NCBI RefSeq assembly: GCF_963378085.1
Contig: NZ_OY726395.1
Coordinates: 3,286,001-3,350,000, forward strand
Length of the DNA stretch: 64,000 nucleotides
Source: Mycolicibacterium sp. MU0050
GTDB lineage: Bacteria; Actinomycetota; Actinomycetes; Mycobacteriales; Mycobacteriaceae
Direction of reading: 5' to 3'
The notes under the pieces were generated by a model, which searched no databases, was not told the origin of the DNA, and was given only the letters and a program-made list of their open reading frames with translations. The position numbers and the translations under genes are program-made. Position 1 is the stretch's first letter; every line of letters starts with the position of its first letter. This document shows, in pieces, positions 25,234 to 35,048 of the stretch.

Positions 25234-26634
25234 CTATACCCACCAGGTGGACAGCGCTTCCAGATGTCGGCGGCAGCGGTGTCTGGCCATGCTGTCGTCG
25301 CCCTCGCGGATGGCCTCGACGATCCGCCCGTGGGCGCGGTACATCTCGGCGGCGTCGTCGGGCCCCGGCATCGGCCGCATGGTGGGTGTCCAGTGCCGGC
25401 CGAACAGTTCGACGATGATGCGCAGGAAGATTTCGAGGATCCGGTTGCCGGCCAGTTCGGCCAGTTCGGCATGGAATTCGAGGTCGGTCCAACCGGCGGC
25501 GTGGGCGTCGCCCGCCGCCACCCCCTCGGCCGGGACCTCGTGGCGGCGCGCCAGGAAGGCGGCCACCTCGGGCTCGGCGCGGCGGGCCACCACCGCGGCC
25601 ACGTTGTCGACCTCGATGGCCTCCCGGACCAGACCCAGGTCCGCGCGGCTGGGACGGCGGTAGTCGAGGTAGAGCGCGATGGTGTCGACGGCGGCCTCCG
25701 GCTGGGGTTCGGTGACGATCAGTCCGCCGCCGGGTCCGCGCCGCATCCGGGCCACGGTGTGGTACTCCAGCAGCCGAACCGCTTCGCGCAGTACCGATCT
25801 GGACACTCCGTAGCGCTGCAGCAGGTCGCCCTCGCCGCCGAACACCGTTCCGGTGCGCCAGCCGTCGGCGGCGATGTCCTCGTGGATCGCGGCGGCCACC
25901 AACTCCGCACGCTTGCCCCGGACCGGCGGGGATTCGGCGATCCGCCGGCCGGCCGTCCGGGGCTGGTCACGCAACCACTCGGTGACGGCGCGGACGTGCT
26001 GCTCGGTCAGCGTCCGGGCGCGAGTGACGTCGCCGGCGGTCACGGCGTCGACGATCGCCGCGTGGTCGGCCCGCAGGCCACGGCGCGCGTCGGCGGTCGG
26101 CGGCCCCGTGCCGCGCGCGTACCGGGCCGTCAGCCGTGTGAGGATCTCCACGAACAACGCCAGCACCGGGTTTCCGGCCGCCTCGGCCAGCGCGAGGTGC
26201 AGGTCACCGCGTTCGGGCTGGTCGGCCGTCGCGGCGAGCGCGGCTCGCAGCGCGGCGATCTCGGGCTCGTCGACCCGCTCGGCCGCCAGTCCGCAGGCCA
26301 ACGGCTCCAGCAGCAGCCGGGCAGCGAACAGCTCATCGACGGTCGTGCCGACGTACTCCAGGTAGATGACCATCGCCCGGGTCGCCGGGGCCGCGTCGGG
26401 CGTGGTGACGATCAGTCCACCGCCCGGCCCGCGCCGCATCCGCGCCACCTGGTGGTGCTCGATCAGCCGCACCGCCTCGCGCAGCACCGATCGGCTGACG
26501 CCGTACTGCTCTTGCAGCTGCGGCTCGGAACCCAATGACTCACCAAGCGGCCAGTTTCGGCGGATGATCTCGGCCTCGAGGAGCCGCGCGAGCCGGGCTG
26601 CGCGGCGTCCTGCTGCGGGGCCGGCGTCCAGCAC
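25234..26634 (-). CDS. Tandem-fused GntR/FCD transcriptional regulator
   Basis: 466 residues, about twice the normal FadR-type size. It contains two complete wHTH-FCD units. YGVSRSVLREAVRL occurs at residues ~44-57 and again near 276-289, each followed by VARMRRGPGGGLIVT and an all-helical FCD ligand domain. The gene is therefore an internal duplication that could act as a built-in dimer. The GTG start lies directly after the stop of the upstream acyl-CoA dehydrogenase. It probably controls the adjacent acyl-CoA dehydrogenase/SDR genes; the ligand (FCD domains bind acyl or carboxylate ligands) is unknown. Confidence 0.9.
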   Translation of the reverse strand: MLDAGPAAGRRAARLARLLEAEIIRRNWPLGESLGSEPQLQEQYGVSRSVLREAVRLIEHHQVARMRRGPGGGLIVTTPDAAPATRAMVIYLEYVGTTVDELFAARLLLEPLACGLAAERVDEPEIAALRAALAATADQPERGDLHLALAEAAGNPVLALFVEILTRLTARYARGTGPPTADARRGLRADHAAIVDAVTAGDVTRARTLTEQHVRAVTEWLRDQPRTAGRRIAESPPVRGKRAELVAAAIHEDIAADGWRTGTVFGGEGDLLQRYGVSRSVLREAVRLLEYHTVARMRRGPGGGLIVTEPQPEAAVDTIALYLDYRRPSRADLGLVREAIEVDNVAAVVARRAEPEVAAFLARRHEVPAEGVAAGDAHAAGWTDLEFHAELAELAGNRILEIFLRIIVELFGRHWTPTMRPMPGPDDAAEMYRAHGRIVEAIREGDDSMARHRCRRHLEALSTWWV

Positions 26635-28800
26635 CTACTTGATCAGCGGATCGCGTGGCATGCCCAGGATCCGCTCGGCGATCTGGTTCCGCGTCACCTC
26701 GGAAGTTCCGCCGGCGATGGCCATTCCGCGCGCGCCCATGGCCAGCTGCGCCACCAGCGCGGTCGGCCCGTCGGCCAGCGCCAGGTCGGCCCCGGTCAAC
26801 GCGCCCGCGATGCCCGCGTACTCGCCCATGTGTTCGGCGAGCTTGAGCTTGGTGATGTTGCCCTCGGGACCGGGTCCGGCGCCCTCGATGCTGCGGACGG
26901 CGCGCCGCAGATTGAGCAACCGGATCGCGTGGTCCTCGGTCAGGTAGGTGCCGGCCCGAACCTTGGCCCCGGCCAAGCGATCTCCGTACTCCTTGACCAT
27001 CGGGATCACCGTCTCGGGCTTGATGCCGGCCACACCGGCGCCGCCGCCGATGCTCACCCGCTCATTGCCCAGCGTCGCGCGCGCCACGGTCCAGCCGGTG
27101 TTGGGTTCGCCCACCACATCCTCGTCGGGGACGAAGACGTCGTTGAAGAACACCTCGTTGAACTCCGAGCCGCCGGTGATCATCCGCAGCGGCCGGACCT
27201 CGACGCCGGGGGCCTTCATGTCGATGATCACCGTGGTGATGCCGGCGTGCTTGGGCACGTCAGGATCGGTGCGCACGGTGGCCAGGCCGCGACGGCAGTA
27301 ATGTGCCCCGCTGGTCCACACCTTCTGGCCGTTGATCTTCCACCCACCGTCGACGCGGACCGCCCGGGTCTTCACCGCCGCCGCATCCGAGCCGGCGTCC
27401 GGTTCGGAGAACAGCTGGCACCAGATCTCGTCGCGGCGCAGCGCCTTTTCGACGAATCGTTCGATCTGCGAAGGGGTTCCGTGCTGGATGAGCGTCAGGA
27501 TCACCCAGCCGGTGATGCCGTAGTCCGGGGCCTTGACGCCGGCGGCCCGGAACTCCTCGTCGATCACCAGCTGCTCGATGGCGTCGGCGGCCCGGCCCCA
27601 CGGCTTAGGCCAGTGCGGCATCACGTATCCGGTGGCGATCAGCCGGTCCAACCGCGCGTCCTCGTCGAGCTCGGCGAGTTCGGCGGCGTCCGTACGGACG
27701 CTCACCCGCAACTCCTCGGCCTCGGGCGGCAGGTCGAGGCTGTTGGCGCGGCGCACCCCGTCGGCGGTCAGGTCGAAGACGTCGCCGGCCGGCCCGTCGC
27801 CGCCCAGCACCGCCCGCAGCGTCATTGCGCGCCGCAGGTGCAGGTGCGCGTCGTGCTCCCAGGTGAAGCCGATGCCGCCGTGCACCTGGATGTTCAGTTC
27901 GGCGTTGCGCACGTAGGCGGCCAGCGCCGAGACCGCCGCGGCGGCGGCCATCAGGGCGAACTCCTGATCGGAATCCTGTTGGGCGCGAGCGGCATCCCAG
28001 ACCAGCGCCACCGCCGACTCAGCGCCGACGGCCATGTTGGCGCAATGATGCTTGACGGCCTGGAAGGTGGCGATGGTGCGGCCGAACTGCTGGCGGACCT
28101 TGGCGTATTCCACCGCCGCATCCACGCAGTCGCCCGCGCCGCCCACCGCTTCGGCCGCGAACAGGGCGCGCGCATGCGCCAGCGCGCAGGAGCGGGCCCC
28201 GGTGAGGATGTCCTGGGAGCCCACCGCGACGTCCTCGAGGCGGACGCGCCCGGACCGGCGGGTGGGGTCGAGGTTGTCGGGCACCTCCACGGTGACCCCG
28301 GCGCGGTCGCGCTCCACGATCACCACGTCGTCGCCGCTGACGAGCAGCAGCAGGTCGGCCAGTCCGGCGCCGAGCACGACGCCGGCGCTGCCGTTGGCCC
28401 GGTCGCCCTCGACGCTCACCGCGCCGCCCACGCCGACCGCGGCCGTGACCGAGCCGTCGATCAGGCCCGGCAGCAGGCGGGCCTTCTGGTCGGCGCTGCC
28501 GGTGCGGTCGATCACCGCCGACGCCACGACGGTCGGGACGAACGGCCCCGGGGCGATGGCGCGACCGAGTTCCTCGATGACGACCACGAGTTCGGGCAGG
28601 CCGAAGCCGGATCCGCCGTGTTCCTCATCGATGTGCAGGCCCAGCCAGCCCAGCTCGGCCAGCTCGGACCAGAACGGCGGGCGCGCCTCGTCGGCGGCAT
28701 CCAGCAGTTCCCGGGCCGCGGCCCGGGCCTTCTGCGCGCTGAGGAACCCGCGGGCAACCCCGGCGAGCTCTCGATGGTCGTCGGTCAACGCAATGCCCAC
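26635..28800 (-). CDS. Fused double acyl-CoA dehydrogenase (FadE34-like)
   Basis: 721 residues with two acyl-CoA dehydrogenase domains in one chain. The first (about 1-360) has CVDAAVEYAKVRQQFGRTIA and VHGGIGFTWEHDAHL. The second (about 375-721) has the FAD/substrate motif WCQLFSEPDAGSDAA, KINGQKVWTSGA, and a C-terminal GGTSEVTRNQIAERILG. The length and fusion resemble mycobacterial FadE34, in which one chain replaces the alpha2beta2 heterotetramer used for bulky CoA esters such as steroid side chains. A steroid-type substrate is inferred from that resemblance. A weak ribosome binding site precedes the ATG at 28800. Confidence 0.88.
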   Translation of the reverse strand: MGIALTDDHRELAGVARGFLSAQKARAAARELLDAADEARPPFWSELAELGWLGLHIDEEHGGSGFGLPELVVVIEELGRAIAPGPFVPTVVASAVIDRTGSADQKARLLPGLIDGSVTAAVGVGGAVSVEGDRANGSAGVVLGAGLADLLLLVSGDDVVIVERDRAGVTVEVPDNLDPTRRSGRVRLEDVAVGSQDILTGARSCALAHARALFAAEAVGGAGDCVDAAVEYAKVRQQFGRTIATFQAVKHHCANMAVGAESAVALVWDAARAQQDSDQEFALMAAAAAVSALAAYVRNAELNIQVHGGIGFTWEHDAHLHLRRAMTLRAVLGGDGPAGDVFDLTADGVRRANSLDLPPEAEELRVSVRTDAAELAELDEDARLDRLIATGYVMPHWPKPWGRAADAIEQLVIDEEFRAAGVKAPDYGITGWVILTLIQHGTPSQIERFVEKALRRDEIWCQLFSEPDAGSDAAAVKTRAVRVDGGWKINGQKVWTSGAHYCRRGLATVRTDPDVPKHAGITTVIIDMKAPGVEVRPLRMITGGSEFNEVFFNDVFVPDEDVVGEPNTGWTVARATLGNERVSIGGGAGVAGIKPETVIPMVKEYGDRLAGAKVRAGTYLTEDHAIRLLNLRRAVRSIEGAGPGPEGNITKLKLAEHMGEYAGIAGALTGADLALADGPTALVAQLAMGARGMAIAGGTSEVTRNQIAERILGMPRDPLIK

Positions 28801-28851
28801 GGGTTCTCCTCAGCGTCAGGGTTTTGAGTGCACTCTATTCTGCGGCGGAGG

Positions 28852-29610
28852 CTACTTGGGGGCGAACCGCTGACCCGCGTCCAGCCGCAGGCACTGCCCG
28901 TTGAGCATCGGGTTCTCGACGATCGCCGTGACCAGCTTGCCGTACTCCTCGGGGCGGCCCAGCCGCTTCGGGAACGCCGCGTCCTTGGTCAAGGCGGTGG
29001 CGAACTCGTCCGGGATGCCCTTGGTCAGGCCGGTCGCGAACAGGCTGGGCGCGATCGCCAGCACGCGCACGCCCACCGAGCCGAGGTCACGTGCCATGGT
29101 CAGGCACATGCCGGCGATGCCGGCCTTGGCGGCGGTGTAGGCCACCTGCCCGATCTGGCCCTCGAAGGCCGCGATCGAGGCGGTGTTGATGATGACGCCG
29201 CGCTCCTCGTCCTCGGGCTCGTTCTTGGCCATGTGCTCGGCGGCGAGCCGGCTGATGTTGAACGTCGCGATGAGGTTCAGGTCGATGGTCTTGCGGAAGG
29301 TGTCCAGGCTGTGGACGCCCTTCTTGCCCAGCGTCCGCTCGCCCACGCCGCCACCCGCGGTGGTGACGATGACGTGCAGGCCGCCGAGGTCGCCGACGGC
29401 CGCGGCCAGCGCGGTCTCGGTGCCCTCGAAGTCGGTGACGTCCACCGGGTAGAACTTGCCGCCGAGCTCCTGGGCGACGTCCTTGCCGTCGGAGCCCTCG
29501 CGGTCCAGGATCGCCACGTCGGCGCCCTTGGCCTCGAGCAGCTCCGCCGAGGCGCGTCCCATCCCCGATGCGCCGCCGACGACGATGGCCTTCTTGCCGT
29601 TGATCTCCAT
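28852..29610 (-). CDS. SDR, 3-hydroxyacyl-CoA dehydrogenase type
   Basis: 252 residues. It has AIVVGGASGMGRASAELLEA, then VIINTASIAAFEGQIGQVAY and AYTAAKAGIAGM (Ser/Tyr/Lys triad), and a C-terminal GQCLRLDAGQRFAP. This combination is close to the HSD10-like 3-hydroxyacyl-CoA dehydrogenases of mycobacteria, which oxidise 3-hydroxyacyl-CoA with NAD in beta-oxidation. It lies upstream of the fused acyl-CoA dehydrogenase on the same strand (gap 51 bp). A ribosome binding site (AGGAGG, at 29618-29623) precedes its ATG. Confidence 0.9.
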   Translation of the reverse strand: MEINGKKAIVVGGASGMGRASAELLEAKGADVAILDREGSDGKDVAQELGGKFYPVDVTDFEGTETALAAAVGDLGGLHVIVTTAGGGVGERTLGKKGVHSLDTFRKTIDLNLIATFNISRLAAEHMAKNEPEDEERGVIINTASIAAFEGQIGQVAYTAAKAGIAGMCLTMARDLGSVGVRVLAIAPSLFATGLTKGIPDEFATALTKDAAFPKRLGRPEEYGKLVTAIVENPMLNGQCLRLDAGQRFAPK

Positions 29611-29746
29611 GCATTGCCTCCTAAAAAGCCTGGTTTCGTTACAAAGTTAGCGACCCGTGTCACGGTACGGCACGCGGGGTCGACAATTGAGTGTCCGGAT
29701 CTCGCGGACCTCCTCGGGTGTCGGTCCGCTGTGCGACGGTGGACCG

Positions 29747-31300
29747 ATGCGATTGATCGATGTCGCGACCGCGTCGGCCGAGGTCGGCGCCTCGTCGTCC
29801 CGGTCGGCGAAGATCGCCCGGATCGCCGAGTTGTTGTCGGCCGGGGCCCGCGGACCGGACCCGGATGCCGCGGCCCGCGAGGTCGCCACCGTCGTCGCGT
29901 GGCTGTCCGGCGATCTGCCGCAGCGGCAGATCGGGGTCGGCTGGGCCGCGCTGCGGTCCCTGCCGGAACCCGCGGTCGAACCCACCCACACCGTCGCCGG
30001 CGTCGACTCGGCGTTCACCGAGATCGGCGCCCTCGCCGGGAAAGGGTCGGCGGCGTGCCGAGCCACGCAGGTGGCGGCCCTGTTCGCCGCGGCCACCGAG
30101 GTCGAGCAACAGTTCCTCCGGCGGCTGCTCTCCGGTGAGCTGCGCCAGGGCGCGCTCGGCGGCGTCATGGCCGACGCGGTGGCCAAGGCCGCCGAGGTAC
30201 CGCCGGCCACGGTCCGCCGCGCCGCGATGCTGGCCGGCAACCTGCCTGCGGTCGCGGCGGCGGCGCTGACCGGTGGCGTGGCCGCGGTGGCCGAGTTCGG
30301 CCTCTGGGTGGGCCGGCCGGTGTCACCGATGCTGGCCCAGACCGCCACGGGAGTCGACGACGCGCTCGAACGCCTCGGCGGCGCAGCGATTTTCGAGGCC
30401 AAGCTGGACGGCGCGCGGGTCCAGATCCATCGCGAGGGCGACGCGGTCAGCGTCTACACCCGCAGCCTCGACGACGTCACCGCGCGGTTGCCCGAGGTGG
30501 TGGCGGCCACCCTGGCGCTGCCGGTGCACACGCTGATCGCCGACGGCGAGGCCATCGCCTTGCGCCCCGACGGCCGGCCCCACCGCTTCCAGGTCACCGC
30601 GTCGCGCTTCGGGCGCCGCACCGACGCCGCGACCGCGGCTGCCGCACAGCATCTTTCGGTGTTCTTCTTCGACCTGCTGCACGTCGACGGCGCCGACCTG
30701 ATCGACGCGCCGACCACGCAGCGCCTGGCGGCCCTGGACGCATTGGTACCCGAGGCGCAGCGGGTGGACCGGATGGACACCTCGGATCCCGCGGCCGCAC
30801 GGGCCTTTCTCGCGACGACTCTGGCCGCGGGACACGAAGGGGTGATGGCCAAGTCGCCCGCCGCGCCGTACGAGGCCGGTCGTCGCGGTTCGGGGTGGCT
30901 GAAGGTCAAGCCCGTACACACCCTCGACCTGGTGGTGCTCGCCGTGGAATGGGGCTCGGGACGGCGCACCGGCAAGCTCTCCAACATCCATCTGGGTGCC
31001 CGCGAACCGGCCGGCGGCGGATTCGTGATGCTCGGCAAGACGTTCAAAGGGATGACCGACGCCATGCTGGAGTGGCAGACCGCGCGGTTCCTCGAACTGG
31101 CCGACGGTCCCACGGACGGGTACGTGGTGCGGTTGCGCCCCGAGCAGGTGGTGGAGATCGCCTTCGACGGTGTGCAGAAGTCCAGTCGTTACCCCGCCGG
31201 CATGGCCTTGCGCTTCGCGCGGGTGCTGCGGTACCGCGAGGACAAGTCCCCCGCCGAGGCCGACACCGTCGAGGCGGTGCGGGCGATCTTCGACACCTGA
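29747..31300 (+). CDS. ligB: ATP-dependent DNA ligase LigB
   Basis: 517 residues from the ATG at 29747. The nucleotidyl-transferase motif [13 protein letters not shown] carries the adenylated Lys; [23 protein letters not shown] and GSGWLKVKP are ligase motifs III-V. An N-terminal DNA-binding domain (about 1-190) and a C-terminal OB-fold complete the LigB plan. M. tuberculosis has ligB directly before cstA as here. It is a non-essential repair ligase alongside NAD-dependent LigA. Confidence 0.94.
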   Translation: MRLIDVATASAEVGASSSRSAKIARIAELLSAGARGPDPDAAAREVATVVAWLSGDLPQRQIGVGWAALRSLPEPAVEPTHTVAGVDSAFTEIGALAGKGSAACRATQVAALFAAATEVEQQFLRRLLSGELRQGALGGVMADAVAKAAEVPPATVRRAAMLAGNLPAVAAAALTGGVAAVAEFGLWVGRPVSPMLAQTATGVDDALERLGGAAIFEAKLDGARVQIHREGDAVSVYTRSLDDVTARLPEVVAATLALPVHTLIADGEAIALRPDGRPHRFQVTASRFGRRTDAATAAAAQHLSVFFFDLLHVDGADLIDAPTTQRLAALDALVPEAQRVDRMDTSDPAAARAFLATTLAAGHEGVMAKSPAAPYEAGRRGSGWLKVKPVHTLDLVVLAVEWGSGRRTGKLSNIHLGAREPAGGGFVMLGKTFKGMTDAMLEWQTARFLELADGPTDGYVVRLRPEQVVEIAFDGVQKSSRYPAGMALRFARVLRYREDKSPAEADTVEAVRAIFDT

Positions 31301-31379
31301 CTCGAATGCTCCCCACAGCTGCCCCAGGATGACAAGATCACGGCACGCGTCAACGTAGATCGTCGGAAGGCTCATTACC

Positions 31380-33671
31380 GTGCCAAGCCCTGCCGCCGCG
31401 CCCTCGGAACGCATCGAGGAGACCGTCGGCGATATCACCTACATCCGCACCGAGAAGGACCTGCCTCCGGTCGCGATCATCGACCGCTCCCCCATCACCA
31501 CCAAACACAAGCTGATCTTCGCGTCCGTCGCCGTCCTGGGCGCCGTGGCGTGGGCGATGATCGCATTCCTGCGCGGGGAGACCGTCAACGCGGTCTGGTT
31601 CGTGATCGCGGCCATCTGCACCTACGTGCTCGGCTATCGCTTCTACGCCCGGTTGATCGAGTTGAAGATCGTCAGGCCGAAGGATCACGACGCCACCCCG
31701 GCCGAGATCTTCGAGAACGGCACCGATTACATGCCGACCGACCGGCGGGTGCTGTTCGGACACCACTTCGCCGCGATCGCCGGCGCCGGGCCGTTGGTGG
31801 GTCCGGTGCTCGCCACCCAGATGGGCTTCCTGCCCGGGGCCATCTGGATCATCATCGGCGCCGTGGTCGCCGGCTGTGTGCAGGACTACCTGGTCCTGAG
31901 CATCTCGACGCGCCGTCGCGGCCGGTCGCTGGGACAGATGGCACGCGACGAACTCGGCACCGTGGGCGGCATCGCCGCGATCGTGGGCGTCCTGATCATC
32001 ATGGTCATCCTGCTCGCGGTGCTCGCCCTGGTGGTGGTTAACGCCCTGGCTGAAAGCCCGTGGGGTGTCTTCTCCATCGCGATGACCATTCCGATCGCCA
32101 TCTTCATGGGCCTCTACCTGCGTTTCCTGCGGCCCGGCCGGGTCTCGGAAGTCTCGATCATCGGTGTGGCGCTGTTGCTGCTGGCGGTCGCCTCCGGCGG
32201 CTGGGTGGCCGAAACCTCCTGGGGTGCAGACTGGTTCACCCTGTCCAAGGTGACGTTGTCGTGGTGCCTGATCATCTACGGGCTGGCGGCCTCGATCCTG
32301 CCGGTGTGGTTCCTGCTGGCCCCGCGCGATTACCTGTCGACGTTCATGAAGGTCGGCACCATCGCCTTGCTGGCGGTGGGCATCCTGCTGGCCCGGCCCA
32401 TCATGGAGGCGCCGGCCATCTCCCAATTCGCCACTCGCGGTGACGGTCCGGTGTTCGCCGGTGCGCTGTTCCCGTTCCTGTTCATCACCATCGCCTGCGG
32501 CGCGCTGTCGGGTTTCCATTCGCTGATCGCCTCCGGCACCACGCCGAAGCTGCTGGAGAAGGAAAGCCAGATGCGGTTGATCGGCTATGGCGGCATGATC
32601 ACCGAATCGTTCGTGGCGATCATGGCGCTGATCACCGCGGCGATCCTCAACCAGCACCTCTACTTCGTGATGAACGCACCCGTGGCGGCCACCGGGGGTA
32701 CCGCGGAAACCGCCGCGGACTACGTCAACAACCTCGGACTGTCCGGGCAACCGATCAGTCCCGCCGAGATCGATGCCGCCGCCGAGAGTGTCGGGGAGGC
32801 CTCGATCATCTCCCGCACCGGCGGTGCACCCACCCTGGCGTTCGGCATGGCCGAGGTACTGCAGGTGTTCGGCGGCGCGAACCTCAAGGCGTTCTGGTAC
32901 CACTTCGCGATCATGTTCGAGGCGCTGTTCATCCTGACCACGGTCGACGCCGGCACCCGGGTGGCCCGGTTCATGCTGTCCGACGGCCTGGGCAACCTCG
33001 GCGGACCGATGCGCAAGCTGCGCGATCCCAGCTGGCGGGTGGGCGCCTGGACGTGCAGTGTGATCGTGGTCGCGGCGTGGGGGTCCATCCTGCTCATGGG
33101 CGTCACCGATCCGCTGGGCGGCATCAACACCCTGTTCCCGCTGTTCGGCATCGCCAATCAGCTGCTGGCCGCCATCGCGTTGACTCTCGTCACCGTGGTG
33201 GTGATCAAGAAGGGCCACCTGAAGTGGGCGTGGATCCCGGGGATACCCCTGTTGTGGGATCTCATCGTCACGATGACCGCGTCCTGGCAGAAGATCTTCT
33301 CCGGTGACCCCAAAGTCGGCTATTGGACCCAACATTCGCAGTATGTGGCGGCCAAGGCGGCCGGCGAGACCAGTTTCGGGGCCGCCAAGACCCCCGACGA
33401 GATCGACGCGGTGATCCGCAACACCTTCATCCAGGGCACCTTCTCCATCGCGTTCGCGGTGCTGGTGCTCATCGTGGTCATCGCCGGCGTGGTGGTCTCG
33501 CTGCAGTCCATCCGGGGCCGCGGCCAGCCGCTGACCGAGGACGATCCGGTGCCGTCGCGCATCTTCGCGCCCGCCGGCATGATTCCCACCGCGGCCGAGA
33601 AGGAGGTGCAGCAACAGTGGGACGCCTTACCGACGCCGTCCGCCAGTTCCGTTGGTACTGGGCAACACTGA
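31380..33671 (+). CDS. cstA: Carbon starvation protein CstA (peptide/pyruvate transporter)
   Basis: 763 residues from a GTG, with about 16-18 hydrophobic spans. Family signatures include GHHFAAIAGAGPLVGPVLAT, GCVQDYLVLSISTRRRGRS and HSLIASGTTPKLL. It is a membrane importer induced on carbon limitation; E. coli homologues take up pyruvate or peptides. It follows ligB as in M. tuberculosis. The small YbdD-type gene overlaps its 3' end by 54 bp and is likely its partner. Its place near energy-scavenging genes is probably incidental. Confidence 0.94.
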   Translation: MPSPAAAPSERIEETVGDITYIRTEKDLPPVAIIDRSPITTKHKLIFASVAVLGAVAWAMIAFLRGETVNAVWFVIAAICTYVLGYRFYARLIELKIVRPKDHDATPAEIFENGTDYMPTDRRVLFGHHFAAIAGAGPLVGPVLATQMGFLPGAIWIIIGAVVAGCVQDYLVLSISTRRRGRSLGQMARDELGTVGGIAAIVGVLIIMVILLAVLALVVVNALAESPWGVFSIAMTIPIAIFMGLYLRFLRPGRVSEVSIIGVALLLLAVASGGWVAETSWGADWFTLSKVTLSWCLIIYGLAASILPVWFLLAPRDYLSTFMKVGTIALLAVGILLARPIMEAPAISQFATRGDGPVFAGALFPFLFITIACGALSGFHSLIASGTTPKLLEKESQMRLIGYGGMITESFVAIMALITAAILNQHLYFVMNAPVAATGGTAETAADYVNNLGLSGQPISPAEIDAAAESVGEASIISRTGGAPTLAFGMAEVLQVFGGANLKAFWYHFAIMFEALFILTTVDAGTRVARFMLSDGLGNLGGPMRKLRDPSWRVGAWTCSVIVVAAWGSILLMGVTDPLGGINTLFPLFGIANQLLAAIALTLVTVVVIKKGHLKWAWIPGIPLLWDLIVTMTASWQKIFSGDPKVGYWTQHSQYVAAKAAGETSFGAAKTPDEIDAVIRNTFIQGTFSIAFAVLVLIVVIAGVVVSLQSIRGRGQPLTEDDPVPSRIFAPAGMIPTAAEKEVQQQWDALPTPSASSVGTGQH

Positions 33672-33808
33672 TGGGCGACAACCACTACCAGCGGTACGTG
33701 GAGCACCGTCGGCGCAAGCATCCGGACCAGCCCGTGTGCTCCGAACGCGAATACTGGCGGATGCGGCACGCCGCCAGCGACGCGAACCCGGGCGCGCGCT
33801 GCTGCTGA
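33617..33808 (+). CDS. YbdD/YjiX family small protein, CstA partner
   Basis: 63 residues from the GTG at 33617, which has AGGAGG (33601-33606) at ideal spacing. The protein reads through FRWYWATLMGDNHYQRYVEH and ends NPGARCC, the hallmark of the YbdD family that is nearly always next to cstA and needed for its transport function. The start overlaps the last 54 bases of cstA in another frame. An ATG at 33671 overlapping the cstA stop would drop the conserved N-terminal helix, so the upstream GTG is preferred. Confidence 0.85.
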   Translation: MGRLTDAVRQFRWYWATLMGDNHYQRYVEHRRRKHPDQPVCSEREYWRMRHAASDANPGARCC

Positions 33809-33812
33809 GCCG

Positions 33813-34832
33813 ATGACCCGCGCCGGGGCCGTCCCACCGAGCACCGTCGGGTACCCGCTGGCCACCTACCGCTACATCCGGCTGGCACTGGTGGCCGTCG
33901 TGGCCGGCCTGCTCGCCTCGATCGCGCTGACCGCCGTCGGGCACAACTGCTGGCAGACCTCCATCAGCGCGTTCTACTTCACGGTCAGCCACGCGGTTTT
34001 CGTCGGCGCGCTGTGCGCGGCCGGGGTCTGCCTGATCGCCTACAAAGGTCTCACCCGACCCGAGGACATCCTGTTGAACTTCGCGGGATTCCTAGCGTTC
34101 GTCGTGGCCCTGGTCCCGACGCGCAGTCCGGTCCACAACCCCAAGGACCCCACGGCCAGTTGTGGGCTGTGGCTGCCCACCGATCAGGACGCCACCGCCG
34201 CAGTGGCCAACAACATGACCGCGCTGCTGGTCGGCGCGGGCGTCGGCATCGTGGTCTATCTCGGTGTCAGAGCCATCGCCGGACCCGCGCCGAGTTCCGA
34301 TCTCGCGCACGAGGCGGGCCCGGCCGACACGAATCGTCTGCCCGCCGGCCGGCTCGCGGCGGCGGCGGACTTCGTGCTCAAGTGGATTCAGGTCCTGGCC
34401 CCGCTGGGCACCGCCGCGACGCTCGGCGCCGGGTTGCTGTGGTTCCTGTTCGACCGCGAATCCTTCCTTGCCGATGCGCACTCGGCGGCAGCCATCGCCA
34501 TGTTCAGCGGCATCATCGCCGTGGTGGTCTTGTACGCCGCTTATTCGGCTCAGCACTTCTGCCACTGCCGGGGCCGCGGCCGATTCGCTGTGGCTTACAT
34601 CACGATTGCCGCGGTGATGACCGCCACCTTGATTGTCGTCGGCGTCCTGCACGTGCATCTGCGGACCTGGAATCACGGCATCTTGGCCCTGGAAGTGGCG
34701 CTGATCGTGGAGTTTGCCGTGTTCTGGCTGCTGCAGACCCTCGATTCCTGGAACGGCACATATCGCCCGGTGGTGCCCCGGGTCCCGATGCCTACCGCTG
34801 CCGGGCGCGCGCCCGCGTCGCCGCCGGGGTGA
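33813..34832 (+). CDS. Polytopic membrane protein of unknown function
   Basis: 339 residues with about eight predicted transmembrane helices (for example LALVAVVAGLLASIAL and VLKWIQVLAPLGTAATLGA). Conserved-looking polar points within the helices are SISAFYFTVSHAVFVG and AAIAMFSGIIAVVVLYA. I recognise no transporter signature. The ATG lies 4 bases after the YbdD stop, so it may be expressed with cstA. Confidence 0.8.
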   Translation: MTRAGAVPPSTVGYPLATYRYIRLALVAVVAGLLASIALTAVGHNCWQTSISAFYFTVSHAVFVGALCAAGVCLIAYKGLTRPEDILLNFAGFLAFVVALVPTRSPVHNPKDPTASCGLWLPTDQDATAAVANNMTALLVGAGVGIVVYLGVRAIAGPAPSSDLAHEAGPADTNRLPAGRLAAAADFVLKWIQVLAPLGTAATLGAGLLWFLFDRESFLADAHSAAAIAMFSGIIAVVVLYAAYSAQHFCHCRGRGRFAVAYITIAAVMTATLIVVGVLHVHLRTWNHGILALEVALIVEFAVFWLLQTLDSWNGTYRPVVPRVPMPTAAGRAPASPPG

Positions 34833-34901
34833 AGCGTGCGTTATGCTGGTCCCAACGCCGACGCGCAGTATCCGTCGGTACGTCGTGAAATCTTCTGGGA
34901 A

Positions 34902-34920
34902 CTCACCGCATCTCGGTGAG
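34902..34920 (+). promoter_or_regulatory. Hairpin in the 5' leader of the DEAD-box gene
   Basis: CTCACCG-CATCT-CGGTGAG forms a perfect 7-bp stem about 130 bases before the helicase GTG, within a ~215-bp leader. It may be a weak terminator or attenuator or part of a structured leader; no U-tract follows. A possible short upstream ORF (GTG 34836 to TGA 34919) ends inside it. Confidence 0.3.
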
Positions 34921-35048
34921 CAGCACCGCCCACACGAACAGTTCTCGCGGCGATCGATTTTGCCCACCGGCAATCTCGCCACCCTGACTGCCATCTGACG
35001 GCGACCGCCGCACGCGATGACAGCAATGCCTGAAAGGCAACACCCTCT

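Noticed and set aside
31350-33614. A 754-codon frame opposite cstA
   Set aside because: Extremely His/Asp/Gln/Arg-rich with no hydrophobic core; it is the antisense of a membrane-protein gene with G/C third positions.
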